Below are positions 46,201-54,595 of a DNA stretch of 64,000 nt, in pieces. The notes beneath the pieces were generated by a model, which saw only the letters and a list, made by a program, of their open reading frames with translations, did no database searches and was not told where the DNA came from. Each line of letters starts with the position of its first letter. Position 1 is the first letter of the stretch. A program made the position numbers and the translations under genes. The DNA comes from Nocardia miyunensis NBRC 108239 (GTDB taxonomy: Bacteria; Actinomycetota; Actinomycetes; Mycobacteriales; Mycobacteriaceae), in the NCBI RefSeq assembly GCF_001613065.1, contig NZ_BDBQ01000048.1:1-64000 (forward strand), in the 5' to 3' direction.

Positions 46201-46595
46201 CACCAGCCGAGTCCGCCCCGGCGAGCGAATCCACTCCGGATGCCGACACTGACGCGGCTACCGAGCAATCCGCCTCCGCCGCAACCGAATCGACACCGAC
46301 CGCCGCGGAATCCAAGCCGACGGTCGCCGCCAAGGGCCTGGCGATGAAGTCCGGATTCAAACGTCCCGGACCGAAGGCTCCGGGGTCGGCGAAACCGGCC
46401 GCGGATGCCGCTCCGGCCGACGAATCGGCTCCGGCCGCGGAACCCACTGCGGCCGAATCGGTTTCGTCCGCTGATGCCGCTCCCGGGGAAACCCCGGCCG
46501 ATTCGTCCGGCAACGGGGCACCCAAGCCCCCGACCGCCAAGCCGGGCGGCCTGGGCTTCAAGTCCGGAGCGAAAGCCCCCGGCCGCAAGAGCTGA
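43266..46595 (+). CDS. etfD: Membrane Fe-S oxidoreductase, EtfD type (Rv0338c counterpart)
   Basis: 1109 residues. The N-terminal part (1-250) has several membrane helices of the nitrate-reductase gamma/haem b type. Two 4Fe-4S clusters follow (CTECGRCQSQCP near 299, CTTCGACVEQCP near 398), then two CCG domains of the HdrD/GlpC kind (CYLGRHN and CCGAGGARMWM near 655). In M. tuberculosis Rv0338c (EtfD) passes electrons from ETF, and so from beta-oxidation, to the quinone pool. The C-terminal 320 residues are unusual: nine GL(A/S)MKxxxKxPG-type basic repeats in an Ala/Pro/Glu-rich linker. The ATG at 43266 has AAGGAAGG seven bases upstream. Confidence 0.9.
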   Translation: MNALTVTLGTIGVVFSLLAWVSFLGGVGKMVRAIRLGQSAPDRWRPFLPRLKTMIVEFLAHTRMVKFRTVGWAHWLVMIGFLAGFILYFEAYGQTFDPEFHWPVFGNWHIYHFMDELLGIATVVGILVLIVIRQLNHPRVPARLSRFSGSAFGAAYAIEAIVFIEGLGMVLVKAGKIATYHESTAWTDFFTMQVAKLLPSSVALVAVFAFVKMVSGSTFLLLVGRNINWGVAWHRFAAFFNIYFKREDDGGVALGAVKPMTSAGKALLDMEEIDPDNDTLGVGKVEDFSWKGWLDFTTCTECGRCQSQCPAWNTGKPLSPKLLIMSLRDHGQAKAPYLLAGGRKDMGGDEIGLVDAEGKPNEAALARISEAARTEAERPLVGGEDVRGIIDPEVLWSCTTCGACVEQCPVDIEHVDHIIDMRRYQVLIESEFPSELAGLFKNLENKGNPWGQNAKDRLNWISEMDFDIPVFGKDADSFDGYEYLFWVGCAGAYEDRAKKTTKAVAELLATAGVKFMVLGQEETCTGDSARRAGNEFLFQQLAMQNIETFNSVFEGVERSKRKIVVTCAHCFNALNNEYPQVGGEYEVVHHTQLLNRLVRGKQLVQVKPVSEKVTYHDPCYLGRHNKIYNAPRELMGASGATVTEMPRHGERSMCCGAGGARMWMEEQLGKRINLDRVDEALSTLDGGNSPSMIATGCPFCRVMLTDGVTARKDSGEVGQGVEVVDVAQLMLQSIDRVEPATLSENLRVIQEPKAAPEPEPEPAAPVAEAAPAAEPAAASQAKPAAAKGLAMKGGGKAPGGGLSMKGAAKAPGAKAAPAPADSAETPAAPAPAKGLSMKGAAKAPGGKGLAMKGAAKAPGAKATPAPAETASAESAAQAPAAPEAKPGGLSMKGAAKAPGGKGLAMKGGIKAPGAKTAGSDSSASESAPAAEPDTATAQSASAATESAPASESKPTVAAKGLAMKSGFKRPGPKAPGTAAPAESAPASESTPDADTDAATEQSASAATESTPTAAESKPTVAAKGLAMKSGFKRPGPKAPGSAKPAADAAPADESAPAAEPTAAESVSSADAAPGETPADSSGNGAPKPPTAKPGGLGFKSGAKAPGRKS
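45625..46592 (+). repeat. Basic GLxMK repeats in the EtfD-like C-terminus
   Basis: Nine units such as GLAMKGGGKAPG, GLSMKGAAKAPG, GLAMKSGFKRPG and a last GLGFKSGAKAPG. Two are part of a 192-base DNA duplication: 46119-46192 and 46311-46383 differ at only about 2 positions. Confidence 0.9.
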
Positions 46596-46610
46596 CCAGC
46601 TCCCGACAAT

Positions 46611-46646
46611 CGAAGGGGCGTAGCCGAGATCGGCTACGCCCCTTCG
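46611..46646 (+). terminator. Terminator after the EtfD-like gene
   Basis: CGAAGGGGCGTAGCCGA (46611-46627) pairs perfectly over 17 bases with TCGGCTACGCCCCTTCG (46630-46646) around a 2-base centre. It begins 16 bases after the stop codon. Confidence 0.8.
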
Positions 46647-46745
46647 TCGTCCCATGGCCCTGCATGATCGGGCCCGGCTACTTCCGCCGGCGCAACGTCC
46701 ATGCCCTCGAACCGGGCCTTCGTGATGACCGAGCGGACCCCATAA

Positions 46746-46794
46746 CCGGGCCCGCCCCCGTCGACTGCCGGGTGGAAAGTGGGGGCGGACCCGG
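46746..46794 (-). terminator. Hairpin after the small leftward gene
   Basis: CCGGGCCCGCCCCC (46746-46759) pairs at 13 of 14 positions with GGGGGCGGACCCGG (46781-46794). It lies 28 bases beyond the stop of the leftward 46822 gene and has no T-run, which is common for actinobacterial terminators. Confidence 0.5.
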
Positions 46795-46821
46795 TGCGGG
46801 GCGGTGAGGACCGGTCTGCGG

Positions 46822-47271
46822 TCAGTCCTCGCCGCCACCCACCGCCAATGCTGTCGTGATGACGGCCGACAGGGGTGGGAGTGTGGTGTCGTCGCCGGTG
46901 GGCGGGACCACCCAGTGGCAGCCCTCCCTGGTCCAGCGGCCGAAGCCGGTCGGCAGCATGACCGCGCTGCCGATGGCCGGAATGCCGATATCGAGACGGT
47001 TGAGCACGTCCATCACCGGGGTGCCGAGCGGATCGTCCGGGGCGACAACGAAACTCCAGCGGGCCTGGCGAGCCAGGACCGGAGCGGACATGCCCTGATC
47101 GATGAGGGAGTTGCTGACCCGTTCGGCGCGCACGAGGGGTAGATGCAGAACGCCGATGCGACTGGTGATCGGCAACATGACGTATCCGCCGCGTTCGATC
47201 ACCGGCAGTTCGAACTCGTACCGGTACAACGCGACCCAATCCTCAGCCGTCCTGAGTTTCTCGACGTTCAC
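46822..47271 (-). CDS. Small protein of unknown function, divergent from the XRE regulator
   Basis: 149 residues from the GTG at 47271, which has GGGAG seven bases upstream; a TTG at 47295 is possible but less likely. Not recognised. Visible features are NVEKLRTAEDWVALYRYEFE at the start, a hydrophobic core (YVMLPITSRIGVLHLPL) and a C-terminal WVVPPTGDDTTLPPLSAVIT. There is no signal peptide or membrane helix. In actinomycetes small proteins of this sort often sit beside XRE/TPR regulators like the divergent gene here, which suggests a regulator-partner pair. That is a context-only guess. Confidence 0.65.
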   Translation of the reverse strand: MNVEKLRTAEDWVALYRYEFELPVIERGGYVMLPITSRIGVLHLPLVRAERVSNSLIDQGMSAPVLARQARWSFVVAPDDPLGTPVMDVLNRLDIGIPAIGSAVMLPTGFGRWTREGCHWVVPPTGDDTTLPPLSAVITTALAVGGGED

Positions 47272-47471
47272 GGCGAACTCCCTCGGTCCCTCCAAGGTTC
47301 CCGCGTACCTACCCCGCGAGGTAACGTCCCCTCACCAGCCTTGCACTGCCCTTCCACTGCCATTGACGCACGACCTGCTGTTTCCCTGATACCAGCTCGA
47401 TTTCGGCTGTGGCCGTGATCACTGGACCCTCGTACTCTGGAGTTCGAAGTACGTGTGGAAAGGGTGACATC

Positions 47472-48863
47472 GTGGTCCGGCAGTGGTCAGGCAGGGAAGC
47501 CCGTGCCCTCCGCGATGCCAAGCGGATGAGTATCCGGGAGTTCGCTGCGCATTTGGGTGTACACGAACGACTGGTCTCGAAATGGGAGGCCGGGGGCACA
47601 CGTGTCCACCCCCGTCCCGTCAACCAGGCCGCGCTGGACACCTCCCTGGCCAGGTCCGACGAAGTCGTGCGGGCACGGTTCGCGGCCATGATCGATCAGC
47701 CCCTCATCGATCGGCCCACACCTGAATTCGATGCGCGGCCGGATGATTCGGCGCGCGCCCAGTATTCGAGCGACGCGGAACTGCTGACACTCGTCGACAA
47801 CGGTGCGATGAGAGGTGATGCGTTGGGAACGATTTCGGAGAGGGATCTGATCATGGCGGCCGCCCACGAAGCCAGCGAACATGCCGGACGCGCGGAGTCC
47901 ACCAATATCGGCGCGACGACGCTGGAGCAGTTCGACGCCGATGTCACCCGCATCGCCAACGACTACGTGCACGCTTCGCCGGTCCCGATGATGGTCGAGA
48001 TGCTGCGGGTGCGGCGGCGGGTCTACCGGTTCCTGGAGGGACATCAGAGTCCCGCGGACACCGGCCACCTGTACCTGCTGGCCGGGACCCTGTCCGGGTT
48101 GCTCGCCAACGCCAGTACCGATCTGGGCTATCACGATGCCGCGGGCGAGCAGGCCCGCGCGGCCTGGGCCTATGCGGAACTGTGCGGGCACAACGGATTA
48201 CGCGCCTGGACCCGCGGTATGCAGGCGCTCATCGAATACTGGTCCGAACGTCCGCGTCGCGCGGTGCAACTCGCGCAGAGCGGGCAGCAGTACGCGGATT
48301 CGGTGACCGCGAAGGTGCGGCTGCTCAATATCGAGGCGCGCATCTGGTCCAAGCTCGGTTCGATCAGCGATACCGAGCGCTGCATCCGCGCGGTCGACCT
48401 GGCCCGCTCGCAAACCGGCACCGACGAACTGCACGACGAGATGGGCGGCGTCTTCGGATTCGACGAGCCGAAGAGCCACTACTACGCCGGGGCCACCTAC
48501 ATCCATCTCGGCCAGGCCGAACCGGCCCTGACCGCGACCGATCGCGCCATCGACCTGTACGCCAACGGCCCGCAGGAGCAACGGTCCTACGGCGCCGAGG
48601 CGCTGGCCCGGGTGGACAACGCGGCGGCGCACCTGATCAACGGCAGTCTCGACGGGGCCGCGGATTCGGTGCTTCCGGTGCTCGAGCTGGCCGAGGACAA
48701 GCGCATCGCGCAACTCGAGGAGCGGCTGACCGGGCTGCGGCACCGGATCGCCGGACCGCGTTTCCGGGCCGCGGTCGAGGCCCGCACGCTGGACGAACGG
48801 ATCGAGGAGTTCTGCGGAGCGAGTGCGGCCCGGGGGATGCTGCCCATCGATCCGACACTGTGA
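47472..48863 (+). CDS. XRE-family regulator with TPR-like C-terminus
   Basis: 463 residues. An N-terminal helix-turn-helix (LRDAKRMSIREFAAHLGVHE, RLVSKWEAGG) is followed by a long helical region with TPR character (LLANASTDLGYHDAAGEQAR, AGATYIHLGQAEPALTATDR), as in actinomycete regulators that bind a small ligand or peptide. The start is the GTG at 47472 with GAAAGGGTGA upstream. The divergent small gene at 46822 is a probable target; the 200-base shared promoter region lies between them. Confidence 0.85.
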   Translation: MVRQWSGREARALRDAKRMSIREFAAHLGVHERLVSKWEAGGTRVHPRPVNQAALDTSLARSDEVVRARFAAMIDQPLIDRPTPEFDARPDDSARAQYSSDAELLTLVDNGAMRGDALGTISERDLIMAAAHEASEHAGRAESTNIGATTLEQFDADVTRIANDYVHASPVPMMVEMLRVRRRVYRFLEGHQSPADTGHLYLLAGTLSGLLANASTDLGYHDAAGEQARAAWAYAELCGHNGLRAWTRGMQALIEYWSERPRRAVQLAQSGQQYADSVTAKVRLLNIEARIWSKLGSISDTERCIRAVDLARSQTGTDELHDEMGGVFGFDEPKSHYYAGATYIHLGQAEPALTATDRAIDLYANGPQEQRSYGAEALARVDNAAAHLINGSLDGAADSVLPVLELAEDKRIAQLEERLTGLRHRIAGPRFRAAVEARTLDERIEEFCGASAARGMLPIDPTL

Positions 48864-48984
48864 CCTTCTCCACAGTTCGTCGCCCGTCTCACCATTCGGA
48901 CGCGAACCCACAACGGCGAAGAACACCACTCATCCACCCAGTTCCGCCAACCCCGAACAACGTCAGCACCAAGGTTCGCGGCCC

Positions 48985-49051
48985 GTCTCGCCGCTCGGAC
49001 GCGTGGCGGGTGCGAGGAACGAGTGCCCGACACGGGGCCGAGCGGTGAGAC
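48985..49051. repeat. Long-spaced inverted repeat before the aminotransferase gene
   Basis: GTCTCGCCGCTCGG (48985-48998) and CCGAGCGGTGAGAC (49038-49051) are inverted copies with one mismatch. A related direct copy (CCCGTCTCACCATTCGGACGCG-like) lies at about 48883-48904. No gene is seen in the 238 bases between the regulator and the aminotransferase. Confidence 0.45.
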
Positions 49052-49101
49052 TCCGGGGGCCGCGAACCCGCCGGAGCGGAGGCAGAAGATCCAGTGGCAC
49101 C

Positions 49102-50358
49102 ATGGGACGGGTGAGTCCTACCAGCCAGTCACCGCAGCGCCCGCGCACGCTGGAGCAGTCGCGCAAGCTCCAGAACGTCCTGTACGAGATCCGGGGCCCG
49201 GTACACGCACATGCGGCACGGCTGGAGGCCGAGGGACATCGCATCCTCAAGCTCAACATCGGCAATCCCGCGCCGTTCGGTTTCGACGCGCCCGATGTGA
49301 TCATGCGCGACATGATCGCGGCGCTGCCGGTCGCCCAAGGCTATTCCGAGTCCAAGGGCATCCTGTCCGCGCGGCGCGCGATCGTGACCCGCTACGAGCT
49401 GGTCGCCGGATTCCCCGAATTCGACGTCGACGACGTCTACCTGGGCAACGGCGTGTCCGAGCTGATCACCATGACCATGCAGGCCCTGCTGGACAACGGT
49501 GACGAGGTGCTGATCCCCGCGCCGGACTATCCGCTCTGGACGGCGATGACCAGCCTGGCCGGCGGCACGCCGGTGCACTACCTGTGTGACGAGTCCAACG
49601 GCTGGCAGCCCGATATCGCCGACATCGAGTCCAAGATCACCGATCGGACCAAGGCGCTGCTGATCATCAACCCGAACAATCCGACCGGTGCGGTGTATTC
49701 GGCCGAGGTGTTGCAGCAGGTGGTCGATCTGGCCCGCAAACATCAGCTGCTGCTGCTGGCCGACGAGATCTACGACAAGATCCTCTACGACGACGCCAAG
49801 CACACCTCGCTGGCCACCCTCGCGCCCGATCTGCTGTGCCTGACGTTCAACGGCCTGTCCAAGGCGTATCGGGTGGCCGGGTACCGCTCGGGCTGGGTGG
49901 TGATCACCGGGCCGAAGGAGCACGCGGGCGGATTCCTGGAGGGTATCGATCTGCTGGCCTCCACCCGGCTGTGCCCGAATGTGCCCGCGCAGCATGCGAT
50001 TCAGGTCGCCCTGGGCGGGCATCAGAGCATCGAGGATCTGATCCTGCCGGGCGGGCGGCTGCTCGAGCAGCGCGATGTCGCGGTGGAGAAGCTCAACACC
50101 ATTCCGGGTGTGTCCTGTGTGCAGCCCAAGGGTGCGCTGTACGCGTTCCCACGGCTGGATCCGGAGGTGCACGAGATCCACGACGACGCGAAACTCGTGC
50201 TCGACCTGCTGTTGCAGGAGAAGATCCTGATGGTGCAGGGCACCGGGTTCAACTGGCCCCAGCACGACCATCTGCGGATCGTGACGTTGCCGTGGGCGCG
50301 TGATCTGGCGGTCGCGATCGAGCGATTCGGCAACTTCCTGGCGAGCTATCGGCAATAG
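49102..50358 (+). CDS. aspC: PLP-dependent aminotransferase (Rv0337c/AspC, alanine-type)
   Basis: 418 residues, class I/II aminotransferase. It interconverts amino acids and 2-oxo acids; the family includes E. coli AlaA (glutamate-pyruvate). The PLP Lys is in FNGLSKAYRVAGYRSG, with the cofactor-binding NPNNPTGAVYS and DEIYDKILYDD segments before it and the C-terminal Arg in HLRIVTLPW. The sequence follows M. tuberculosis Rv0337c almost throughout, and its neighbour there is Rv0338c, as here. Start: ATG 49102 or GTG 49111; neither has a good ribosome-binding site. The conserved core begins near RTLEQSRKLQNVLYEIRGP. Confidence 0.93.
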   Translation: MGRVSPTSQSPQRPRTLEQSRKLQNVLYEIRGPVHAHAARLEAEGHRILKLNIGNPAPFGFDAPDVIMRDMIAALPVAQGYSESKGILSARRAIVTRYELVAGFPEFDVDDVYLGNGVSELITMTMQALLDNGDEVLIPAPDYPLWTAMTSLAGGTPVHYLCDESNGWQPDIADIESKITDRTKALLIINPNNPTGAVYSAEVLQQVVDLARKHQLLLLADEIYDKILYDDAKHTSLATLAPDLLCLTFNGLSKAYRVAGYRSGWVVITGPKEHAGGFLEGIDLLASTRLCPNVPAQHAIQVALGGHQSIEDLILPGGRLLEQRDVAVEKLNTIPGVSCVQPKGALYAFPRLDPEVHEIHDDAKLVLDLLLQEKILMVQGTGFNWPQHDHLRIVTLPWARDLAVAIERFGNFLASYRQ

Positions 50359-50702
50359 CCCGATCGCACCTTAAAACAGACCGGAAGTACGAGAAGTCTG
50401 GTTTTTGAAGACTGAACTAGCGCAAAGATCGCCGGTTTGTGTACAGTGGTTTTCGGCACCGAAAAGTGCCCCGGCCGAGCCGCCTACCCCCCTGGGCCGC
50501 TCGGCCCCGGGTTCAGCCGCCTACCCCCCTGGGCCGCTGAGACCCCGGGCGGCGGAGACATCCCCCTGCTCTCCGCCGCCCCTCCCCACCTCCGCGCATT
50601 TCACCGGATCCGGTTGACACGTCCGGCTTTTCGGCACGCCTGAGGTGAAAATCCCGAAGCACTGCCGGTGCCGGACGCCACCGCATCCTTTACGCTCGCC
50701 CG
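50359..50702. other. 344-base intergenic region with a 37-base tandem repeat
   Basis: The 24-base block starting AGCCGCCTACCCCCCTGGGC occurs at 50478-50501 and again at 50515-50538 (period 37), with CCCCGGG after each copy. The left part (50385-50460) is AT-richer and may hold a promoter. I see no gene. Confidence 0.6.
50377..50406 (+). terminator. Possible weak terminator after the aminotransferase
   Basis: CAGAC (50377-50381) and GTCTG (50396-50400) followed by GTTTTT. The stem is only 5 bases, so this is tentative. Confidence 0.35.
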
Positions 50703-52802
50703 GTGAGCGACCACCACCATCACCACCACGACCACTCGGGTCCGATCGCGATCGGGGCCACCGCGGCCAAGGTCGTCGTCGGGCTGCTGACCGGCATCGG
50801 CGTGCTCGTGGTGATCGGCGCGGTGGTGCTGTGGCCGAGTCATCAGCACATCGATATCCCACTGCCGATGCAGAACGGCGGCGGCGGCGCGGTGCAGACC
50901 GAGGCCGGCACGGTGACGATGCAGGACACGGGCCCCTGCGGCAGCCCGTCGAACGGCAAGGTGTTCGCGGACACCCCCCAACCGCCGCCCGGCAACAGTT
51001 ACAACTGCGCGCGCAGCCTGGTCTCCATCGAGTCCGGACCGGCCAAGGGTCATCACACGCTGCTCGAGATCGCACCCGGACCCGGGCAGCCCGTCCTGCA
51101 TCAGGGCGATCACATCCGGATCCTGCGACAGGACGACCCCAGCGGACAGCCCAACTACTCCTTCGAGGACTACTCGCGCGGCTTCCCGCTGACGCTGGTG
51201 GTGCTGATCTTCATCGTCGTAGTCGTCGTGGTGGCGCGCTGGCGCGGATTGCGCGCGGTGATCGGGCTCGTCTTCGCCTTCGTGGTGCTCGTCATGTTCA
51301 TGCTGCCCGCGCTACTGGACGGCAAACCCGCCCTGCCGGTGGCGGTGGTGGCGGGTGCGCTGATTCTCTACGCGGTGCTGTATCTGGCGCACGGGGTGAA
51401 TCTGCGCACCAGCTCGGCGCTGCTGGGCACATTGAGCGCCATGCTGCTGGCGACCGTATTGTCCTGGGCGGCATTGAAACTCACCCATGTGACCGGGTTG
51501 TCCCAGGAGGACAACACCAATGTCGCCACCTACGTGCAGCATGTGAGCATCACCGGACTGCTGCTGGCCGGGTTCATCATCGGCTCGCTCGGTGTGCTCA
51601 ACGACGTCACCATCACCCAGGCCTCGGCCGTCTTCGAACTCGCCGCGATCGACGAGAAAGCCACGCGCCGTGAGGTTTTCGCCGCCGCCATGCGGGTGGG
51701 CCGGGACCATATCGCCAGTACCGTGTACACGCTGGTGCTGGCCTACGCCGGTGGGGCGCTGCCGCTGCTGATGATGTTCTCGGTAGCGGGCCGCTCGCTC
51801 GGCGATGTGATCACCGGCGACTCGGTGGCCATCGAGATCGTGCGATCGGCCGTCGGCGGCATCTGCCTGGCGTTGTCGGTGCCGCTGACCACGGTGATCG
51901 CCGTGCTGCTGGCCCGGCCGCTCTCGCTGAGATCCGAACCCGAGCCGCCGCCCCGGCGCACTCGGGCCGCGAAAGCCGTTGCGGGCGAACGGCCGTCGCG
52001 GCGCGCGGAGGGAACTCGGCCGCGGCGGCGTCCCGCCGAAGCGCAGCGACGTCCCGAGGCCGAAACCGATCCGGACGACGAGGACTATCTGCGCAGCCTC
52101 TCGCAGGAGGAGTACCGGCCCGCACGCCAGGGCCGGGCCGGGTCGCGCCGACGTCCCGAGAACGATTCCGCGAGTCGCGGTCTCGCGGCGACGCAGCAGA
52201 CTCCCGACGACTACGCGAGCCCGTCCGAGGAGTCGTATCCGCGCCGCCGTGCGAGCGGTCCGCCCGCGAATCAGCAACCTGCCGAAGCGTATTCGGGCGA
52301 GCAGCCCGCTACGCCCCGGCAACGCCTGAGCGCCGAACCGCCGCACACCGGCTCGCAACCGTACGTGCGGCATGCCGACCCGTACTCGAATCAGGGGCCC
52401 GACCAGGACGAACCCGACTATTCCGCACCCGACCCGGACGCGGCCGGCCACCGTAGGGTGAACCGCCGCTCCACCGGGCCGAACTACGACACCGGCTACG
52501 GCCCGAACGCCGCCTACGACACCGGCGCGAACTCCTCCACCGACTGGTTCGCCGACGCGGCGCCGAATCGCCATTCCAGCGAGCCGTATTCCAGCGAGCC
52601 GTACCGAGAACCCTGGCCCGCCGCCGACCCCTACGCGAGCGACGCCTACTCGAATCAGTGGTCCGGCGAACAATATCCGAGCGATACCCCCGCCGACCAT
52701 CCACCGCAATCCCGACCGCGCCTGTCCGGCCTACCCGAGAACACCGACACCGCGGGCCGCCACTACCGAAGAGACCGGTCGGCGAACGAATACGACGAAT
52801 AA
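50703..52802 (+). CDS. YibE/F family membrane protein with His-rich N-terminus and long tail
   Basis: 699 residues. The GTG start is followed almost at once by HHHHHHDH, a natural His6 stretch that could bind metal. Membrane helix 1 (about 25-45) is followed by an external loop with two Cys and then at least six helices in the YibE/F pattern (NTNVATYVQHVSITGLLLAG, GSLGVLNDVTITQASAVFEL). YibE/F proteins are multi-pass membrane proteins of unproven function, possibly transporters. The last 280 residues are charged, Tyr/Pro/Arg rich and surely disordered, with SSEPYSSEPYREP-like short repeats; this tail is longer than in most relatives. Confidence 0.82.
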   Translation: MSDHHHHHHDHSGPIAIGATAAKVVVGLLTGIGVLVVIGAVVLWPSHQHIDIPLPMQNGGGGAVQTEAGTVTMQDTGPCGSPSNGKVFADTPQPPPGNSYNCARSLVSIESGPAKGHHTLLEIAPGPGQPVLHQGDHIRILRQDDPSGQPNYSFEDYSRGFPLTLVVLIFIVVVVVVARWRGLRAVIGLVFAFVVLVMFMLPALLDGKPALPVAVVAGALILYAVLYLAHGVNLRTSSALLGTLSAMLLATVLSWAALKLTHVTGLSQEDNTNVATYVQHVSITGLLLAGFIIGSLGVLNDVTITQASAVFELAAIDEKATRREVFAAAMRVGRDHIASTVYTLVLAYAGGALPLLMMFSVAGRSLGDVITGDSVAIEIVRSAVGGICLALSVPLTTVIAVLLARPLSLRSEPEPPPRRTRAAKAVAGERPSRRAEGTRPRRRPAEAQRRPEAETDPDDEDYLRSLSQEEYRPARQGRAGSRRRPENDSASRGLAATQQTPDDYASPSEESYPRRRASGPPANQQPAEAYSGEQPATPRQRLSAEPPHTGSQPYVRHADPYSNQGPDQDEPDYSAPDPDAAGHRRVNRRSTGPNYDTGYGPNAAYDTGANSSTDWFADAAPNRHSSEPYSSEPYREPWPAADPYASDAYSNQWSGEQYPSDTPADHPPQSRPRLSGLPENTDTAGRHYRRDRSANEYDE

Positions 52803-53074
52803 CTGGTTCGACCGGCGCCGTGTTTCGGCCAACGTATTCCATGCCGCCGACTGCCACCATCGTCGCGGACACATCGGGCTGCCGGGACCGGCCGCCAGCA
52901 GCCGACCCCCATGTCCGCCGATGGCCCTGCCGACTCCGATTGCGATGAGCCGCGACGAAGTCACCGCTCGAGCGTCTCGGCACGGATCAGCCCGGCGAGA
53001 AGTCTGCTTCCGCCATGATCACGCGACGTCCCGCTCTCGCCGCGTGAACGTCGATTCCGGACGACCACCCGCGA

Positions 53075-54463
53075 TCAGCGGTGCGGCCCCGGTGGGAGCA
53101 GCGGGGGCAGCGTCGGGACCACGATGGCGGGCAGGCCGGGGACGACGATTATCGTATTCGGTCCCGCATGGGTGGGAGCCGGGGCTTGGGGGCTCTGATG
53201 GTATTGCGGGGCCGGGGCCACCGAGGCATTGGTGGAATCGGCGGGCGGGGGTGTGACCGTCGTGGTGGGTGCGACCGTGTGCTCGACAGTGCTCGGCACC
53301 GCACTACGGGTGGATTTCGTACTCTGCGAATCGCCCTGCAGCACTTGCGGACCCCAGCCCAGGGCCAGGCCCAGCGCCGCGACGACGACCAGCGCGCCGA
53401 CCGCGACCCCCGCGACGCTCAGATCGCGTTTCCCCTCGGGCGCACCGGTACCGCCCGCCGCGAATTCCCGCCCCACGGGCCGCGATCCACGGCCGCCGAG
53501 CATCATCCGCCGCCTGCGCCGCCCGCGACCGCCCAGCACCGAGCGGTCCGGCCGGACCACCGGCAGCACCTCGGTCTTCGCCTCGAAGGCCGCGCGCGCC
53601 TGTGCGGCGGCCCGGGATGGGCGAGCCAGCAGCGCCGCACCGCGGGCGATCACCGTCTCCGGATGCGCCGGAGCCAGCACCGGAACACCGAGCAGGCGTT
53701 CGAGCACCTTTGCCACCTGCGGAATCCGCGCGCAGCCGCCGATCGCGACGACGGCCTGCACCGACCGCTCGGAGCGCGTGATCACATCGCGCGTCAGCCG
53801 GGCCGAGGATTCCACGGCCAGCATGATCAGCGCGTCGAAGTTCTCCTGCGACAACAGGACCAGCCCGTATTCGGACGGCAGGGCGACCGCGGTGCTGCCG
53901 GTCAACTGTTCCTTGGCCGAGCGGCACAGCCGATCGAGCAGCTCGAGCCCCTCGGGATCGGGCGGATGGGCGATGCGGCCCGACGCGATCTGCTGTTCGC
54001 GGATCAGCGAATCCAGATAGTCGCCGCTGACATCGCTGGTGCGTTCGCTGCAGTGGACCTGGCGGGTGGCGATATCGACGACGCTGACCGACAGGCCCGC
54101 CCCGCCCAGATCGTAGAGCGCGATCGTGGTCGCACCCGACAATTCGCCGCCGGCCTGCAGGAATTCGACCGCCGCGGCAACCTCGGGCACCAGCTCGTAA
54201 TTGGTGAGCTGGCGGCGTGCGAGGGCCGCGCGCACCGCGCGCGCATGCGCTTCGCTGCGATAGGCGATGGCGGTCGCGGTGATCTCGGGACCGAGTGCGC
54301 CGACGATCGCCTCGACGGCGGCATCCTCGACGGACTGTTCGCCAACCGCGGTGACGCGTACATCGAAACCGTCGGGCGCGAAATGTTCGGCGGAATTACC
54401 GGTTTGGGGACGCACGACGCGAATAGCGCTTGCCCCCACCGATATTCCCAATACCGAACTCAT
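53075..54463 (-). CDS. Second membrane-anchored Hsp70-like protein
   Basis: 462 residues. The actin-fold ATPase part has LGISVGASAIRVVRP (phosphate-1 region), ALYDLGGAGLSVSVVD (phosphate-2) and AIGGCARIPQVAKVLERLLG (adenosine motif); there is no substrate-binding domain. A membrane segment (about 347-368, VGALVVVAALGLALG) is followed by a 95-residue external tail rich in Pro/Thr/Val. The plan is the same as for the Hsp70-like protein at 31.6 kb, so the two are paralogues. The ATG at 54463 was chosen because the fold begins there. It stands alone between YibE/F (convergent) and udgA. Confidence 0.82.
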   Translation of the reverse strand: MSSVLGISVGASAIRVVRPQTGNSAEHFAPDGFDVRVTAVGEQSVEDAAVEAIVGALGPEITATAIAYRSEAHARAVRAALARRQLTNYELVPEVAAAVEFLQAGGELSGATTIALYDLGGAGLSVSVVDIATRQVHCSERTSDVSGDYLDSLIREQQIASGRIAHPPDPEGLELLDRLCRSAKEQLTGSTAVALPSEYGLVLLSQENFDALIMLAVESSARLTRDVITRSERSVQAVVAIGGCARIPQVAKVLERLLGVPVLAPAHPETVIARGAALLARPSRAAAQARAAFEAKTEVLPVVRPDRSVLGGRGRRRRRMMLGGRGSRPVGREFAAGGTGAPEGKRDLSVAGVAVGALVVVAALGLALGWGPQVLQGDSQSTKSTRSAVPSTVEHTVAPTTTVTPPPADSTNASVAPAPQYHQSPQAPAPTHAGPNTIIVVPGLPAIVVPTLPPLLPPGPHR

Positions 54464-54595
54464 CTGCCGCCCATCTCGTCTCACACTCCAACGACGCGCG
54501 CGCGGGCAGCTACGCAAGCTGGGTACTACGCAAGCTCCAGCCGTTGTCGCTCGCGTCGCGCGGTACTGGCCACTGTACCTTGCCCTGCGGACAGA

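Noticed and set aside
46634..47239. Alternative minus-strand open frame overlapping the small gene at 46822
   Set aside because: It has no ribosome-binding site and runs through the terminator hairpins. The 46822 frame has GGGAG and a compact hydrophobic core.
50703..50740. His6 stretch as a cloning artefact
   Set aside because: It sits in a native reading frame in normal genomic context, and the flanking DNA shows no vector sequence.
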